From Burkholderiales bacterium (lineage in GTDB: Bacteria > Pseudomonadota > Gammaproteobacteria > Burkholderiales > Usitatibacteraceae), in the NCBI GenBank assembly GCA_019634955.1, contig JAHCAK010000032.1, positions 1-47,919 of the forward strand: DNA of 47,919 nucleotides. The letters run 5' to 3'. The translations under genes were made by a program, and so were the position numbers. The notes under the pieces were generated by a model. The model had not been told where the DNA came from, did not search any database, and was given only the letters and a program-made list of their open reading frames with translations. Positions 17,664-26,022 of the stretch are shown one piece after another (positions within the stretch are counted from its first letter, which is position 1; each line of letters starts with the position of its first letter).

Positions 17664-18644
17664 TCAGGCGCCGGCCGAGCGGCGCGCCATCTCGATCGCC
17701 ATGTCGATGGCCGCCCCGAGGCTGCCGGCATCGATCTCCCCCGTGCCCGCGAGGTCGAGCGCCGTGCCGTGGTCGACGGAGGTGCGGATGACCGGCAACC
17801 CGAGCGTCACGTTGACCGCGTGCCCGAACGAGGCGTGCTTGAGGACCGGCAGCCCCTGGTCGTGGTACATGGCGAGCACCGCGTCCGCCCCTTGCAGCAC
17901 GCGCGCGGTGAAGAGCGTATCGGCCGGCAGCGGCCCCACCGCGTCCACGCCCTCGCGGCGCAGCGTCTCGAGCGCCGGGGCGATCTGCTCGATCTCCTCC
18001 CGGCCGAGGTGCCCCGACTCGCCCGCGTGCGGGTTGAGGCCCGCGACGAGGATGCGCGGCCGCGCGATGCCGAAGCGCGCGCGCAGGTCGCGGTCGAGGA
18101 TGCGGAGCACCTCTTCGACGAGCGGTCGCGTGATGGCCGCGGGCACGTCGGCGAGCGCGAGGTGCGTGGTGGCGAGCGCGACGCGAAGGCCGCCCCCGGC
18201 GAGCATCATCACGACGCGCGGGGTGCCGGTGCGCTCGGCGAGGTACTCCGTGTGGCCCGTGAATTGCACGCCCGCATCGTTGATCGTGGATTTCTGCACC
18301 GGGGCCGTCACCATGGCCGCGAACTCGCCCGCGCGGCAGCCGTCCAGCGCGCGGTCCAGCAGCGCGAGCACATGGCGGCCGTTGGCGGGGTCCAGCCGGC
18401 CGGCGGTGACCGGCGCGGGCGCGGCGAGGTGCAGCACGCTCGCGGGAAGGGTGCAGCCGGGGAAGTAGTCGGGGAGGTCGATGGCGAGACCGCGCAGGCG
18501 CGCGCGATCGCGGATCACCTCGCGGTCGCCCACGAACACCAGCCGGGCGTCGGCGCGCCCGGCGAGCGCGGCGATGGCGCAGAGGTCCGGCCCGATGCCC
18601 GCGGGCTCGCCGGCCGTGACGGCGATGCGGGGAAGGGTGGGCAT
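17664..18644 (-). CDS. pdxA: 4-hydroxythreonine-4-phosphate dehydrogenase
   Basis: The 326-aa protein starts at ATG 18644. The N terminus ITVTAGEPAGIGP-type motif is conserved (here IAVTAGEPAGIGPDL). Three metal-binding His residues are visible in QFTGHTEYL, LNPHAGESGHLG and MYHDQGLPVLK. PdxA oxidises 4-phosphohydroxythreonine in the DXP-independent branch of pyridoxal phosphate synthesis. It sits between surA and ksgA, as in many proteobacteria. Length is normal (about 330 aa). Confidence 0.96.
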   Translation of the reverse strand: MPTLPRIAVTAGEPAGIGPDLCAIAALAGRADARLVFVGDREVIRDRARLRGLAIDLPDYFPGCTLPASVLHLAAPAPVTAGRLDPANGRHVLALLDRALDGCRAGEFAAMVTAPVQKSTINDAGVQFTGHTEYLAERTGTPRVVMMLAGGGLRVALATTHLALADVPAAITRPLVEEVLRILDRDLRARFGIARPRILVAGLNPHAGESGHLGREEIEQIAPALETLRREGVDAVGPLPADTLFTARVLQGADAVLAMYHDQGLPVLKHASFGHAVNVTLGLPVIRTSVDHGTALDLAGTGEIDAGSLGAAIDMAIEMARRSAGA

Positions 18645-18668
18645 GTCGCGCCGCGGCGCCGCGCCGGC

Positions 18669-20021
18669 CTAGCGCTCGTCGAGGCGGTTCTCGACGAAGG
18701 CGCGGTCGCGCGTCTGGCGCAGCCAGTCCTGGTAGGCCTCGTCGGCCTTGCGGGCGCGCACCGTCTGGCGGGCGGCGAGCTTGCGGCGCTCCTCGCTCAT
18801 CTCCTCCGCGCGGCGCTCGAGCACCTGCACCACGTGCCAGCCGAAGGGCGACTGCACGGGCTGGCTCACCTCGCCGTCCTTGAGCGCGTTCATCGCGCGC
18901 TCGAACTCGGGCACCGTCTCCCCGGGCGAGAGCCAGCCGAGGTCGCCGCCCTTGGGGGCGGTGCCGTCCTCGGAGTGCACGCGGGCGAGCTCGGCGAAAT
19001 CCTCGCCGGCGGCGATGCGCGCGCGCAGCCGCGCGAGCCGCTCGCGCATCTCCGTGTCCGGGACGCCTTCCTTGGTGCGAAGCAGGATGTGCCGCGCGCG
19101 CGTCTGCGTGACGGCGGGCGCCTTGTCCTTGCTGCGCTTCTCGAGGAGCTTGACGATGTGGAAGCCGTTGGGGCTCCTCAGGATGTCGCTCACCTCGCCG
19201 GGCTTGAGCTTCTCCAGCGCCTCGAGGAAGAGCGCGGGGAGCCGGCCGGCGGCGCGCCAGCCGAGGTTGCCGCCCTGCAGCGCGTCCGGGGCCTCCGAGA
19301 AGGTGGCCGAGACTTCCGCGAAGGCGGTTCCCTTGCGCAATTCGGAGAGCGCCTGCAGCGCGCGGCGGCGCCGGGTGTCGATCTGCTCCGGCGTGGCCTG
19401 CTGCGGCACCAGCACGAGGATGTGCTGCAGGTTGAACTCCGCGTCCCCGCCGCGCTCCTTGGCCGCGCGGGCGAGCTCGGTCTCGACCTCGGCGTCGGTC
19501 ACGACGACGGCGTTCTCGATCTCGCGCTCGCGCAGGCGAGCGAGGATGAGCTCGTTCCTCATGTCCTCGCGGAAGCGCGCGTAGCGGATGCCGTCGCGCT
19601 CGAGGGCCTGGCGGAAGGCCGTCATCGACAGGTTGTTGTCGTCGGCGATGCGCTGGATCGTCTTCTCGACCGTGGCGTCGTCCACGCGCACGCCCGTCTC
19701 CTTGGCAAGCTGGACCTGCACGAGGTCGTTGATCATGCGCTCGAGGACCTGCCGCTGCAGCGTCTCGGCCGGCGGCACCTGGCCGCCGGCGTTGCGAAGC
19801 TGCCCCGCGACGAGCCGCGTGCGCTCCGCGAGCTCGTTGGCCGTGATGACCTCGTCGTTCACGACGGCCACGATTCGGTCGACGGGCACGGCGCCCTTGG
19901 CGGCCGGCGCGGCCAGGCGCGTGTCCAGCCTCGAGGCGGGCGCCTGCTGGGCGGCCGCGGCGGCGGCGGCGAGCGCGGCCGCCAGGGCGAGGAGGCGCAG
20001 GAAGGGGCGGATCGTGTTCAT
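18669..20021 (-). CDS. surA: Periplasmic chaperone / peptidylprolyl isomerase SurA
   Basis: The 450-aa protein starts at ATG 20021 with a signal peptide ending near AAAAAAQQ. It has the SurA N-terminal chaperone domain (VDRIVAVVNDEVITANEL) and two parvulin domains, the first around FNLQHILVLVPQQATPEQI and the second around RARHILLRTKEG, plus a C-terminal helix region. It escorts outer-membrane proteins, including LptD, to the BAM complex. Its start overlaps the lptD stop by 4 bp, so the chaperone and one of its main clients are translationally coupled. Confidence 0.96.
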   Translation of the reverse strand: MNTIRPFLRLLALAAALAAAAAAAQQAPASRLDTRLAAPAAKGAVPVDRIVAVVNDEVITANELAERTRLVAGQLRNAGGQVPPAETLQRQVLERMINDLVQVQLAKETGVRVDDATVEKTIQRIADDNNLSMTAFRQALERDGIRYARFREDMRNELILARLREREIENAVVVTDAEVETELARAAKERGGDAEFNLQHILVLVPQQATPEQIDTRRRRALQALSELRKGTAFAEVSATFSEAPDALQGGNLGWRAAGRLPALFLEALEKLKPGEVSDILRSPNGFHIVKLLEKRSKDKAPAVTQTRARHILLRTKEGVPDTEMRERLARLRARIAAGEDFAELARVHSEDGTAPKGGDLGWLSPGETVPEFERAMNALKDGEVSQPVQSPFGWHVVQVLERRAEEMSEERRKLAARQTVRARKADEAYQDWLRQTRDRAFVENRLDER

Positions 20022-22240
20022 CGCGGGATCTCGTCGGACCGGCGGTAGCCGGGAATGTTCTGCCTGAGCGTCTCGAGCGGGTTGATGCCGATCCGCGAGA
20101 GGCCCGAGAGCTCGAGCTGGATCTGGAAGGAGGTCGACACCTGCTGCGTCGCGGTGATGAAGCGGTGGGCGACCGCGCGGATCTCCCAGCAGCCGGCATT
20201 ATATTCGAAGCCCGCCAGGCCCTCGATGAGCTTCCTGTCCTCGAGGCTCCAGTTCCAGCGGCCCACGAGCGACAGCGATGGCGTCACCGGCCACTGCGCC
20301 GAGAGGTCGACCTGCTTCACGAGGTTCAGCTCGCGGACGGGGTCGCGCGTGTAGCGGAAGGCCGCGTTCACGAGCTTGCCGGGCTCGGGGCTGTAGCGCG
20401 CCGCGAGGTCGAAGCGGCGGGCGCGGTTGCGGCTCGCGTTGTACTCGAGGCCGCCGTCCAGCGAGAACGCGGGCGACACCTGGCCCGAGACGAGCGCGAC
20501 GAGGTCGGAGCGGTTGTCCACGCGCGGCGCCGTGCCGGGCGCGAGCGTCACGCGCTGCGGATCGAGGTAGTAGATCTGGCCCAGCGTGGCGGTGAGCCGC
20601 TCGCGGCCCGTCGCGGACTCGACGAGGCGGCTGGTGATGGCAGCCGTGACCTGGTTCGCGTCGCCGATGCGGTCGCCGCCGATGAAGCGGTTCTCGCGGA
20701 AGAGGGAATTGGCGCCGAAGTCCACCTCGGCGGTCGAGAAGTTGGGCAGGCGCGACTGGTCGCGGAACGGCACGCGCACGTAGAAGAGCCGCGGCTCGAG
20801 CGTCTGCAGGAAGCGCTCGCCGCGGAAATCCCAGGGCCGGTCGAAGAAGAGGCCCGCGTCGACGCTCGCGAGCGGCACGCTGCGCGTGGCGTCCTCGAAG
20901 CCCTCGCCGTTGGGCGAGACGTTGTAGCGCGTGGCGTGGAAGCCCAGCTTGGGCGTGACGTAGCCCCAGGACCGGCGCAGCGGGAGCGAGGCCTGCGGGT
21001 AGACGATGAGGCGCTGGCCGTTCACGAGGTCCGGGTGGCGGTAGTTGGTGAGCTCGCCGGAGAGCCGCCAGTCGACGCCGAGCACGTTCTGCCGGATGCC
21101 CGAGACGACCAGCTGCGGCACCTGCCGGTACGGGACCGTCACGGGGGCGAGCGGGTCCTGCAGCGTCTGGTAGGCGATGGCGCGCGCCGAGAGGGTCCAG
21201 TACTCGTCCCCGTAGCCGAGGATCACGTCGCGCGGCAGGTTCGTCTGCGAGGTGGCGGCCACGCGCGTGGAGAGGTCGCGGAAGTAGTCGTCGTCGGAGA
21301 CGCCCTGCGCGTTCACCGCGAGGCGCCAGCCGCGCGGCAGCTGGTGGGCGTGCCGGAAGCCGAGGAAATACCGGTCGCGCTCGGCGATCGCGTCGTTGGG
21401 CAGGATCTCGACGTCCGCCTGGCCGCCGTAGCCCGGCCGCAGGTAGCGGTACTCGGCGCCCAGCTGCAGGCCCCGCTTCGAGAAGATCTTCGGCGTGATG
21501 GTCGCGTCCTGGTTCTCCGCGATGTTCCAGTACCACGGCAGCGCGAGCTCGAAGCCGCCGCGGCCGGACGAGCCGAGGGTCGGCGCGAGGAAGCCGGTCT
21601 TCCTCGCGTTGTTGATCGGGAACGAGAGCCACGGCGAGTAGAGGATGGGCACGCCGAGGAACCACACCGTCGAGTTGTACGCAGTGCCCACCTGGCGCGC
21701 GCCGTCGATCTCCAGCTCGCCCACGCGCAGCACCCAGTCGTCGCGGGGGACGGGGCAGGTCGTGTACTCCGCCCGGACGAGCCGGCTGCGGTCCTCGCCC
21801 TCGAGGACGGCCCGCTCGGCGGCGCCGCGGGAGGCGCTGCGCCGGTCCTCGGTCTTGGGGATCGCGAAGACGGGCCGCTCCATCTCGCCGGTGCCCTCGG
21901 CGATGCGGTAGACGAGCCTCGGCCCACTGGCCGTATCGCCCGCGCGCTCGAGGAGGACGTTGCCGGTGGCCACGGCCGTGTCGGTCTCCGTGTCGTACTC
22001 GAGGCGATCGGCGGTGATGGCCGCGCCGCGCTGGCGGAGCGACACGCTGCCCGTGGCGACGACCTTGCGCGACTGGTCGCCGGTGATGCGGTCCGCGGAG
22101 AGGAAGCGCACGGCATCCCGCTCCACGCGCGGCGGCGGCGGCGCGAGGCGCTGCTCCAACCGCAGGGGAACGCCCCCGGCGCCGGCCGCCGGAAGGGCGA
22201 ACGCGCCGGCGACGACGAGCGTGATGCGGCGGCAGGACAT
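20018..22240 (-). CDS. lptD: LPS-assembly protein LptD
   Basis: The 740-aa protein starts at ATG 22240 with a signal peptide. The periplasmic OstA/LptA-like jelly-roll lies at about residues 45-150 (LSADRITGD, ATGSVSLRQRGAAITADRLEYD), followed by the LptD beta-barrel to the C terminus. It inserts LPS into the outer leaflet with LptE. Only two Cys remain after signal cleavage, in TTCPVPRDDW and NAGCWEIR, whereas E. coli LptD has four. It heads the lptD-surA-pdxA-ksgA operon and is divergent from amgK. Confidence 0.95.
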   Translation of the reverse strand: MSCRRITLVVAGAFALPAAGAGGVPLRLEQRLAPPPPRVERDAVRFLSADRITGDQSRKVVATGSVSLRQRGAAITADRLEYDTETDTAVATGNVLLERAGDTASGPRLVYRIAEGTGEMERPVFAIPKTEDRRSASRGAAERAVLEGEDRSRLVRAEYTTCPVPRDDWVLRVGELEIDGARQVGTAYNSTVWFLGVPILYSPWLSFPINNARKTGFLAPTLGSSGRGGFELALPWYWNIAENQDATITPKIFSKRGLQLGAEYRYLRPGYGGQADVEILPNDAIAERDRYFLGFRHAHQLPRGWRLAVNAQGVSDDDYFRDLSTRVAATSQTNLPRDVILGYGDEYWTLSARAIAYQTLQDPLAPVTVPYRQVPQLVVSGIRQNVLGVDWRLSGELTNYRHPDLVNGQRLIVYPQASLPLRRSWGYVTPKLGFHATRYNVSPNGEGFEDATRSVPLASVDAGLFFDRPWDFRGERFLQTLEPRLFYVRVPFRDQSRLPNFSTAEVDFGANSLFRENRFIGGDRIGDANQVTAAITSRLVESATGRERLTATLGQIYYLDPQRVTLAPGTAPRVDNRSDLVALVSGQVSPAFSLDGGLEYNASRNRARRFDLAARYSPEPGKLVNAAFRYTRDPVRELNLVKQVDLSAQWPVTPSLSLVGRWNWSLEDRKLIEGLAGFEYNAGCWEIRAVAHRFITATQQVSTSFQIQLELSGLSRIGINPLETLRQNIPGYRRSDEIPR

Positions 22241-22261
22241 CGGGAAGGTCGGTGGGGGCGC

Positions 22262-22274
22262 GATGCTAGAATCG
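22262..22274. promoter_or_regulatory. Overlapping divergent -10 elements, amgK and lptD
   Basis: The plus strand carries an extended -10 TGCTAGAAT (22264-22272), 40 nt before the amgK ATG. On the minus strand the same bases read TAGCAT, about 22 nt before the lptD ATG. The two hexamers share the central CTAG, so the two operons may compete for polymerase at one site. Confidence 0.4.
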
Positions 22275-22312
22275 GCAAGAATACACGCGAAACCCGCCCC
22301 GCTTCACGCCCC

Positions 22313-23305
22313 ATGGATCGTCTCGAGGCACTCGACGCCTGGCTTCGCCGCACGCTCGGGCCCGAAGGCTTCGCGCTCGCGCCCGCGAGCGCCGACGCGA
22401 GCTTCCGCCGCTACTTTCGCGTCACCGCGGGCGGCCGCACCTGGATCGTGATGGACGCGCCGCCGGAGCGCGAGGACTGCCGGCCCTTCCTCCATGTCGC
22501 GGCCCTCATGCGCGAGGCCGGGCTGCACGTGCCGGAAGTCGCGGCGCAGGATCTCGCGCAGGGGTTCCTGCTGCTCTCCGACCTCGGGACGCGCACCTAC
22601 CTCCAGGCCTTCGACGGCACCAACGAGGAGGCGCTCTTCCGCGACGCCACGCGCGCGCTGGTCGACTGGCAGGCCGCGAGCCGCGAGGGCGAGCTGCCGC
22701 CGTACGACGAGGCGCTGCTGCGCCGCGAGCTGATGCTCTTCCCGGAGTGGTTCGTGGGCCGGCACCTGGGCGTCACGCTGGAGGCGGCCGAGCGCGAGGG
22801 CCTCGAGCGCGTGTTCGCGCGCATCCTCGCCGCGAACCTCGCCGAGCCGCGCGTCTTCGTGCACCGCGACTTCATGCCGCGCAACCTCATGGTGTCGGAG
22901 CCCAATCCCGGCGTGATCGACTTCCAGGACGCCGTGCACGGGCCGATCAGCTACGACGTGGCCTCGCTGTGGCGCGACGCCTTCGTGAGCTGGGAGGAGG
23001 AGCGCGTGCTGGACGGGACGATCCGCTACTGGGAGGCGGCGAGGAAGCGCGGGCTTCCCGTGCGCGCCGACTTCGCCGACTTCTGGCGCGACGTCGAGTG
23101 GATGGGGCTGCAGCGCCACCTCAAGGTGCTGGGCATCTTCGCGCGCATCCACTACCGCGACGGCAAGCCGGGCTACCTCGAGGACACGCCTCGCTTCCTC
23201 GGCTACGTGCGCCACGCGTGCGCGCGCTACGGCGAGCTGGCCCCGCTCGCGCGCCTCCTCGACCGGCTGGAAGGCGTGAAGCCGGCCGTCGGCTACACTT
23301 TCTGA
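22313..23305 (+). CDS. amgK: N-acetylmuramate/N-acetylglucosamine kinase AmgK
   Basis: The 330-aa protein starts at ATG 22313. It is an aminoglycoside-phosphotransferase-fold (APH) kinase with the catalytic loop VHRDFMPRNLM and the following metal site VIDFQDAVHGP. N-terminal ASADASFRRYFRV is typical of AmgK. The placement, immediately before a MurU-like nucleotidyltransferase and divergent from lptD-surA-pdxA-ksgA, is the same as in Pseudomonas, where AmgK phosphorylates MurNAc at C1 for peptidoglycan recycling. The function is inferred from fold and synteny. Confidence 0.87.
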   Translation: MDRLEALDAWLRRTLGPEGFALAPASADASFRRYFRVTAGGRTWIVMDAPPEREDCRPFLHVAALMREAGLHVPEVAAQDLAQGFLLLSDLGTRTYLQAFDGTNEEALFRDATRALVDWQAASREGELPPYDEALLRRELMLFPEWFVGRHLGVTLEAAEREGLERVFARILAANLAEPRVFVHRDFMPRNLMVSEPNPGVIDFQDAVHGPISYDVASLWRDAFVSWEEERVLDGTIRYWEAARKRGLPVRADFADFWRDVEWMGLQRHLKVLGIFARIHYRDGKPGYLEDTPRFLGYVRHACARYGELAPLARLLDRLEGVKPAVGYTF

Positions 23306-23324
23306 GCCGGTGGCGGGCGCCGCG

Positions 23325-24014
23325 ATGATGCCGTGCGCGTTCATCCTCGCGGCGGGGCGCGGCGAGCGCATGCGGCCGCTCACCGACGCGGCGCCGAAGC
23401 CGCTCCTCGAGGCGGGGGGGCGGCCGCTCATCGACTGGCAGCTGGAGCGGCTCGCCGCCTGCGGCGTGCGCCGCGTCGTCATCAACCACGCGCACCTCGG
23501 CGAGAAGCTCGAGGCGGCGGTGGGCGACGGCTCGCGGTGGGGGCTCTCGGTGGCGTGGTCGCGAGAGGGCGAGGCCCTGGAGACCGCCGGCGGCATCGTG
23601 AAGGCGTTGCCGCTCCTCGGGCCGGAGCCCTTCATCCTCACGAGCGGCGACATCTGGTCGGAGTTCGACTTCTCGCGGCTGGCGGCCGTCGCGGCCGACA
23701 TCGCGCGCGACCCCGCCCGGCGCGCCGCGCACCTCGTGCTCGTCGACAACCCGCCGTTCCACCCGGCGGGCGACATGGCGCTCGCGGGCGGCCTCGTGCG
23801 GCGCGAGGGCCCGCGCCTCACCTATGCGAACATCGGCGTCTTCCATCCGTCGCTCTTCGCGGGCATCGCGGCGGGCACGCACCTGCGGCTCTTTCCCTGG
23901 GCCTACCGCTTCGTGGAGGAGGGTAGGGTCACCGGGGAGCGCTTCGCGGGCGCGTGGGACAACATCGGCACGCCCGCGCAGCTCGCCCAGCTCGACCGGA
24001 GGCTTTCGCGATGA
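23325..24014 (+). CDS. murU: N-acetylmuramate alpha-1-phosphate uridylyltransferase MurU
   Basis: The 229-aa nucleotidyltransferase is taken to start at ATG 23325 (or 23328); an in-frame GTG at 23310 is possible. The GT-A nucleotidyltransferase signature FILAAGRGERMRPLTDAAPK is at the N terminus, followed by ETAGGIVKALPLLG and a metal-binding LTSGDIWSEFD (D at the end of the strand). In Pseudomonas MurU makes UDP-MurNAc from MurNAc-1-P and so bypasses fosfomycin-sensitive MurA. Its stop overlaps the next ATG by 4 bp. Confidence 0.86.
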   Translation: MMPCAFILAAGRGERMRPLTDAAPKPLLEAGGRPLIDWQLERLAACGVRRVVINHAHLGEKLEAAVGDGSRWGLSVAWSREGEALETAGGIVKALPLLGPEPFILTSGDIWSEFDFSRLAAVAADIARDPARRAAHLVLVDNPPFHPAGDMALAGGLVRREGPRLTYANIGVFHPSLFAGIAAGTHLRLFPWAYRFVEEGRVTGERFAGAWDNIGTPAQLAQLDRRLSR

Positions 24015-24637
24015 CCTTCTACGTGCCGCGCCACTTCCGCCTCGACGATCCCGCGGCGCTCGACGCCTTCGTCGCCGCCAACGCCTTCGGCACCCTCGTG
24101 TCGGCCGGGGCGGCGGGCCTTTCGGTGAGCCACCTGCCGTTCCTGCCCGAGCGCGGCGGCGACGGGCGGCTTCGCCTGCTCGGCCACGTGGCGCGCGCCA
24201 ACGCGCACTGGCAGGAGCTGGAGGGGGCGGGCGAGATCCTCGTGGTCTTTTCGGGACCGCACGCCTATGTCTCGCCGTCGTGGTACGCGAACCACCCCAG
24301 CGTGCCGACCTGGAACTACGCCGTCGTGCACGCGCACGGCCGCGCGCGGCTGCTGCCGCCGGAGGCGCTGCCGGGGCTGCTCGACCGGCTCTCCCGCGCC
24401 TACGAGGATGCGCGGCCGTCGCCGTGGCGCATGGCGGGCCTGCCGGCGGACTACACGGCGAAGATGCTCCCGGCCATCGTCGGCTTCGAGGTGGCGGTCG
24501 AGCGGCTGGAGGGAAAGTTCAAGCTTTCGCAGAACCGGCGACGGGAGGATGTCGACGGGGTCGCCGCCGCGCTCGAGCGTGAGGGGCAGCCGGAGCTCGC
24601 CGCCCTCATGCGCGAGCACGCCCCCGAATCCCGGTAG
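24011..24637 (+). CDS. FMN-binding, PaiB-like protein
   Basis: The 208-aa protein starts at ATG 24011, overlapping the murU stop (ATGA). It matches the PaiB/FMN_bind_2 family: N-terminal MTFYVPRHFR, LSVSHLPFL, LGHVARANAHW, VVFSGPHAYVSPSWY and the C-terminal EGKFKLSQNR are all typical. The fold is a split beta-barrel that binds FMN; Bacillus PaiB has been described as a transcriptional regulator, but for most members the role is unknown. A link to cell-wall recycling is suggested only by the overlap with murU. Confidence 0.88.
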   Translation: MTFYVPRHFRLDDPAALDAFVAANAFGTLVSAGAAGLSVSHLPFLPERGGDGRLRLLGHVARANAHWQELEGAGEILVVFSGPHAYVSPSWYANHPSVPTWNYAVVHAHGRARLLPPEALPGLLDRLSRAYEDARPSPWRMAGLPADYTAKMLPAIVGFEVAVERLEGKFKLSQNRRREDVDGVAAALEREGQPELAALMREHAPESR

Positions 24638-24640
24638 AAT
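24635..24640 (+). promoter_or_regulatory. -10 element candidate for pepP
   Basis: TAGAAT begins within the stop region of the PaiB-like gene (stop codon 24635-24637), 45 nt before the pepP ATG. No -35 is evident. Confidence 0.3.
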
Positions 24641-24685
24641 CGGCGGCCTCGCGGCCCCTGCCTGCGGGCCCTCCACGGACACCCC

Positions 24686-26002
24686 ATGAAGCTCGAGAAC
24701 CCCAACCGCACCAAGCCCTTCCGCGCCCGCCGCGCGAGCCTCGCCCGGACGCTCGGCGAGGGCATCGTCATCCTGCCCACGGCGCCCGAGCGCACGCGCA
24801 ACGCGGACTCGCACTACGACTACCGGTGGGACAGCGGCTTCTACTACCTCACGGGCTTCCGCGAGCCCGAGGCCGTCCTCGTGATCGTGCTGGGCAGGAA
24901 GCCGCGCGAGATCCTCTTCTGCCGCGAGAAGAACCTCGAGCGCGAGATCTGGGACGGCTTCCGCTTCGGCCCCGACCTCGCGCGGCAGGCGTTCGGCTTC
25001 GACCGCGCGCACCCCGTGGGCGAGCTCGACGCGATGCTGCCCGAGCTCATCGCCGACCAGCCGGTCATCCACACCCCGGTGGGCGCCGACCCGGCCTGGG
25101 ACGCGCGCGTGACGGGCTGGCTCAACGCCGTGCGCGCGAAGGTGCGCACGGGCGTGTCCGCGCCGGCGGAGATCCGCGACGTGCGCGCGGCCGTGAACGA
25201 CATGCGCCTGGTGAAGGACGCGCACGAGATCGCCATCATGCGCCGGGCCGGCGAGATCTCCTCGGCCGCCCACGTGCGCGCGATGCGCGCGGCCGCCCCG
25301 GGCAGGCGGGAGTACGAGATCGAGGCGGAGCTGCTGCACGAGTTCGTGAGGAACGGCGCGCGCTCGGCCGCCTACGGCTCCATCGTCGCCGCCGGCGCCA
25401 ACGCCTGCGTGCTGCACTACCGCGAGAACACGGCGGAACTGCGCAAGGGCGACCTCCTCCTCATCGACGCCGGCTGCGAGCTGGACAGCTACGCCGCCGA
25501 CATCACGCGCACCTTCCCGGTCGACGGGAAGTTCACCGCGGCGCAGAAGGACATCTACGAGCTCGTCCTCGCCTCGCAGGAAGCCGCCATCAAGGCGGTG
25601 AAGCCGGGGGCGTCGTTCATCGACTACCACGACGCCGCCACGCGCGTGCTCGTGCGCGGGTTCATCGACCTGAAGCTCTGCAAGGGCAGCGTCGACAAGG
25701 TGCTGGCCGACGAGTCCTACAAGCAGTTCTACATGCACCGCACCGGCCACTGGCTGGGCCTCGACGTGCACGACGCCGGCGACTACATGCGCAAGGGCAA
25801 GTGGCGCAAGCTCCAGCCGGGCATGGTCCTCACGGTCGAGCCGGGCTGCTACATCCGCCCGGCCGACAACGTGCCGAAGGCCTTCTGGAACATCGGCGTG
25901 CGCATCGAGGACGACGTGCTCGTCACCGCGAAGGGCCGCGACGTGCTCACGGCGGATTGCCCGAAGCGCGTGGCCGACGTCGAGGCCGCCGTCCGCGGCT
26001 AG
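24686..26002 (+). CDS. pepP: Xaa-Pro aminopeptidase
   Basis: The 438-aa protein starts at ATG 24686. An N-terminal AMP_N domain (RTRNADSHYDYRWDSGFYYLTGF) is followed by the pita-bread M24 domain. Dinuclear metal ligands are visible in IDAGCELDSYAADITRTF (two Asp), HRTGHWLGLDVHD (His), TVEPGCY (Glu) and VRIEDDVLV (Glu). It removes N-terminal residues that precede proline. The length equals that of E. coli PepP. It precedes ubiH, as in many beta- and gammaproteobacteria (pepP-ubiH-ubiI). Confidence 0.96.
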   Translation: MKLENPNRTKPFRARRASLARTLGEGIVILPTAPERTRNADSHYDYRWDSGFYYLTGFREPEAVLVIVLGRKPREILFCREKNLEREIWDGFRFGPDLARQAFGFDRAHPVGELDAMLPELIADQPVIHTPVGADPAWDARVTGWLNAVRAKVRTGVSAPAEIRDVRAAVNDMRLVKDAHEIAIMRRAGEISSAAHVRAMRAAAPGRREYEIEAELLHEFVRNGARSAAYGSIVAAGANACVLHYRENTAELRKGDLLLIDAGCELDSYAADITRTFPVDGKFTAAQKDIYELVLASQEAAIKAVKPGASFIDYHDAATRVLVRGFIDLKLCKGSVDKVLADESYKQFYMHRTGHWLGLDVHDAGDYMRKGKWRKLQPGMVLTVEPGCYIRPADNVPKAFWNIGVRIEDDVLVTAKGRDVLTADCPKRVADVEAAVRG

Positions 26003-26022
26003 CGCGCCCGCGCGAGGCCGGC

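Noticed and set aside
16732-20199. A 1155-codon open frame on the minus strand
   Set aside because: It runs out of frame through ksgA, pdxA and surA and is Arg/Ala/Pro-rich, a usual high-GC shadow.
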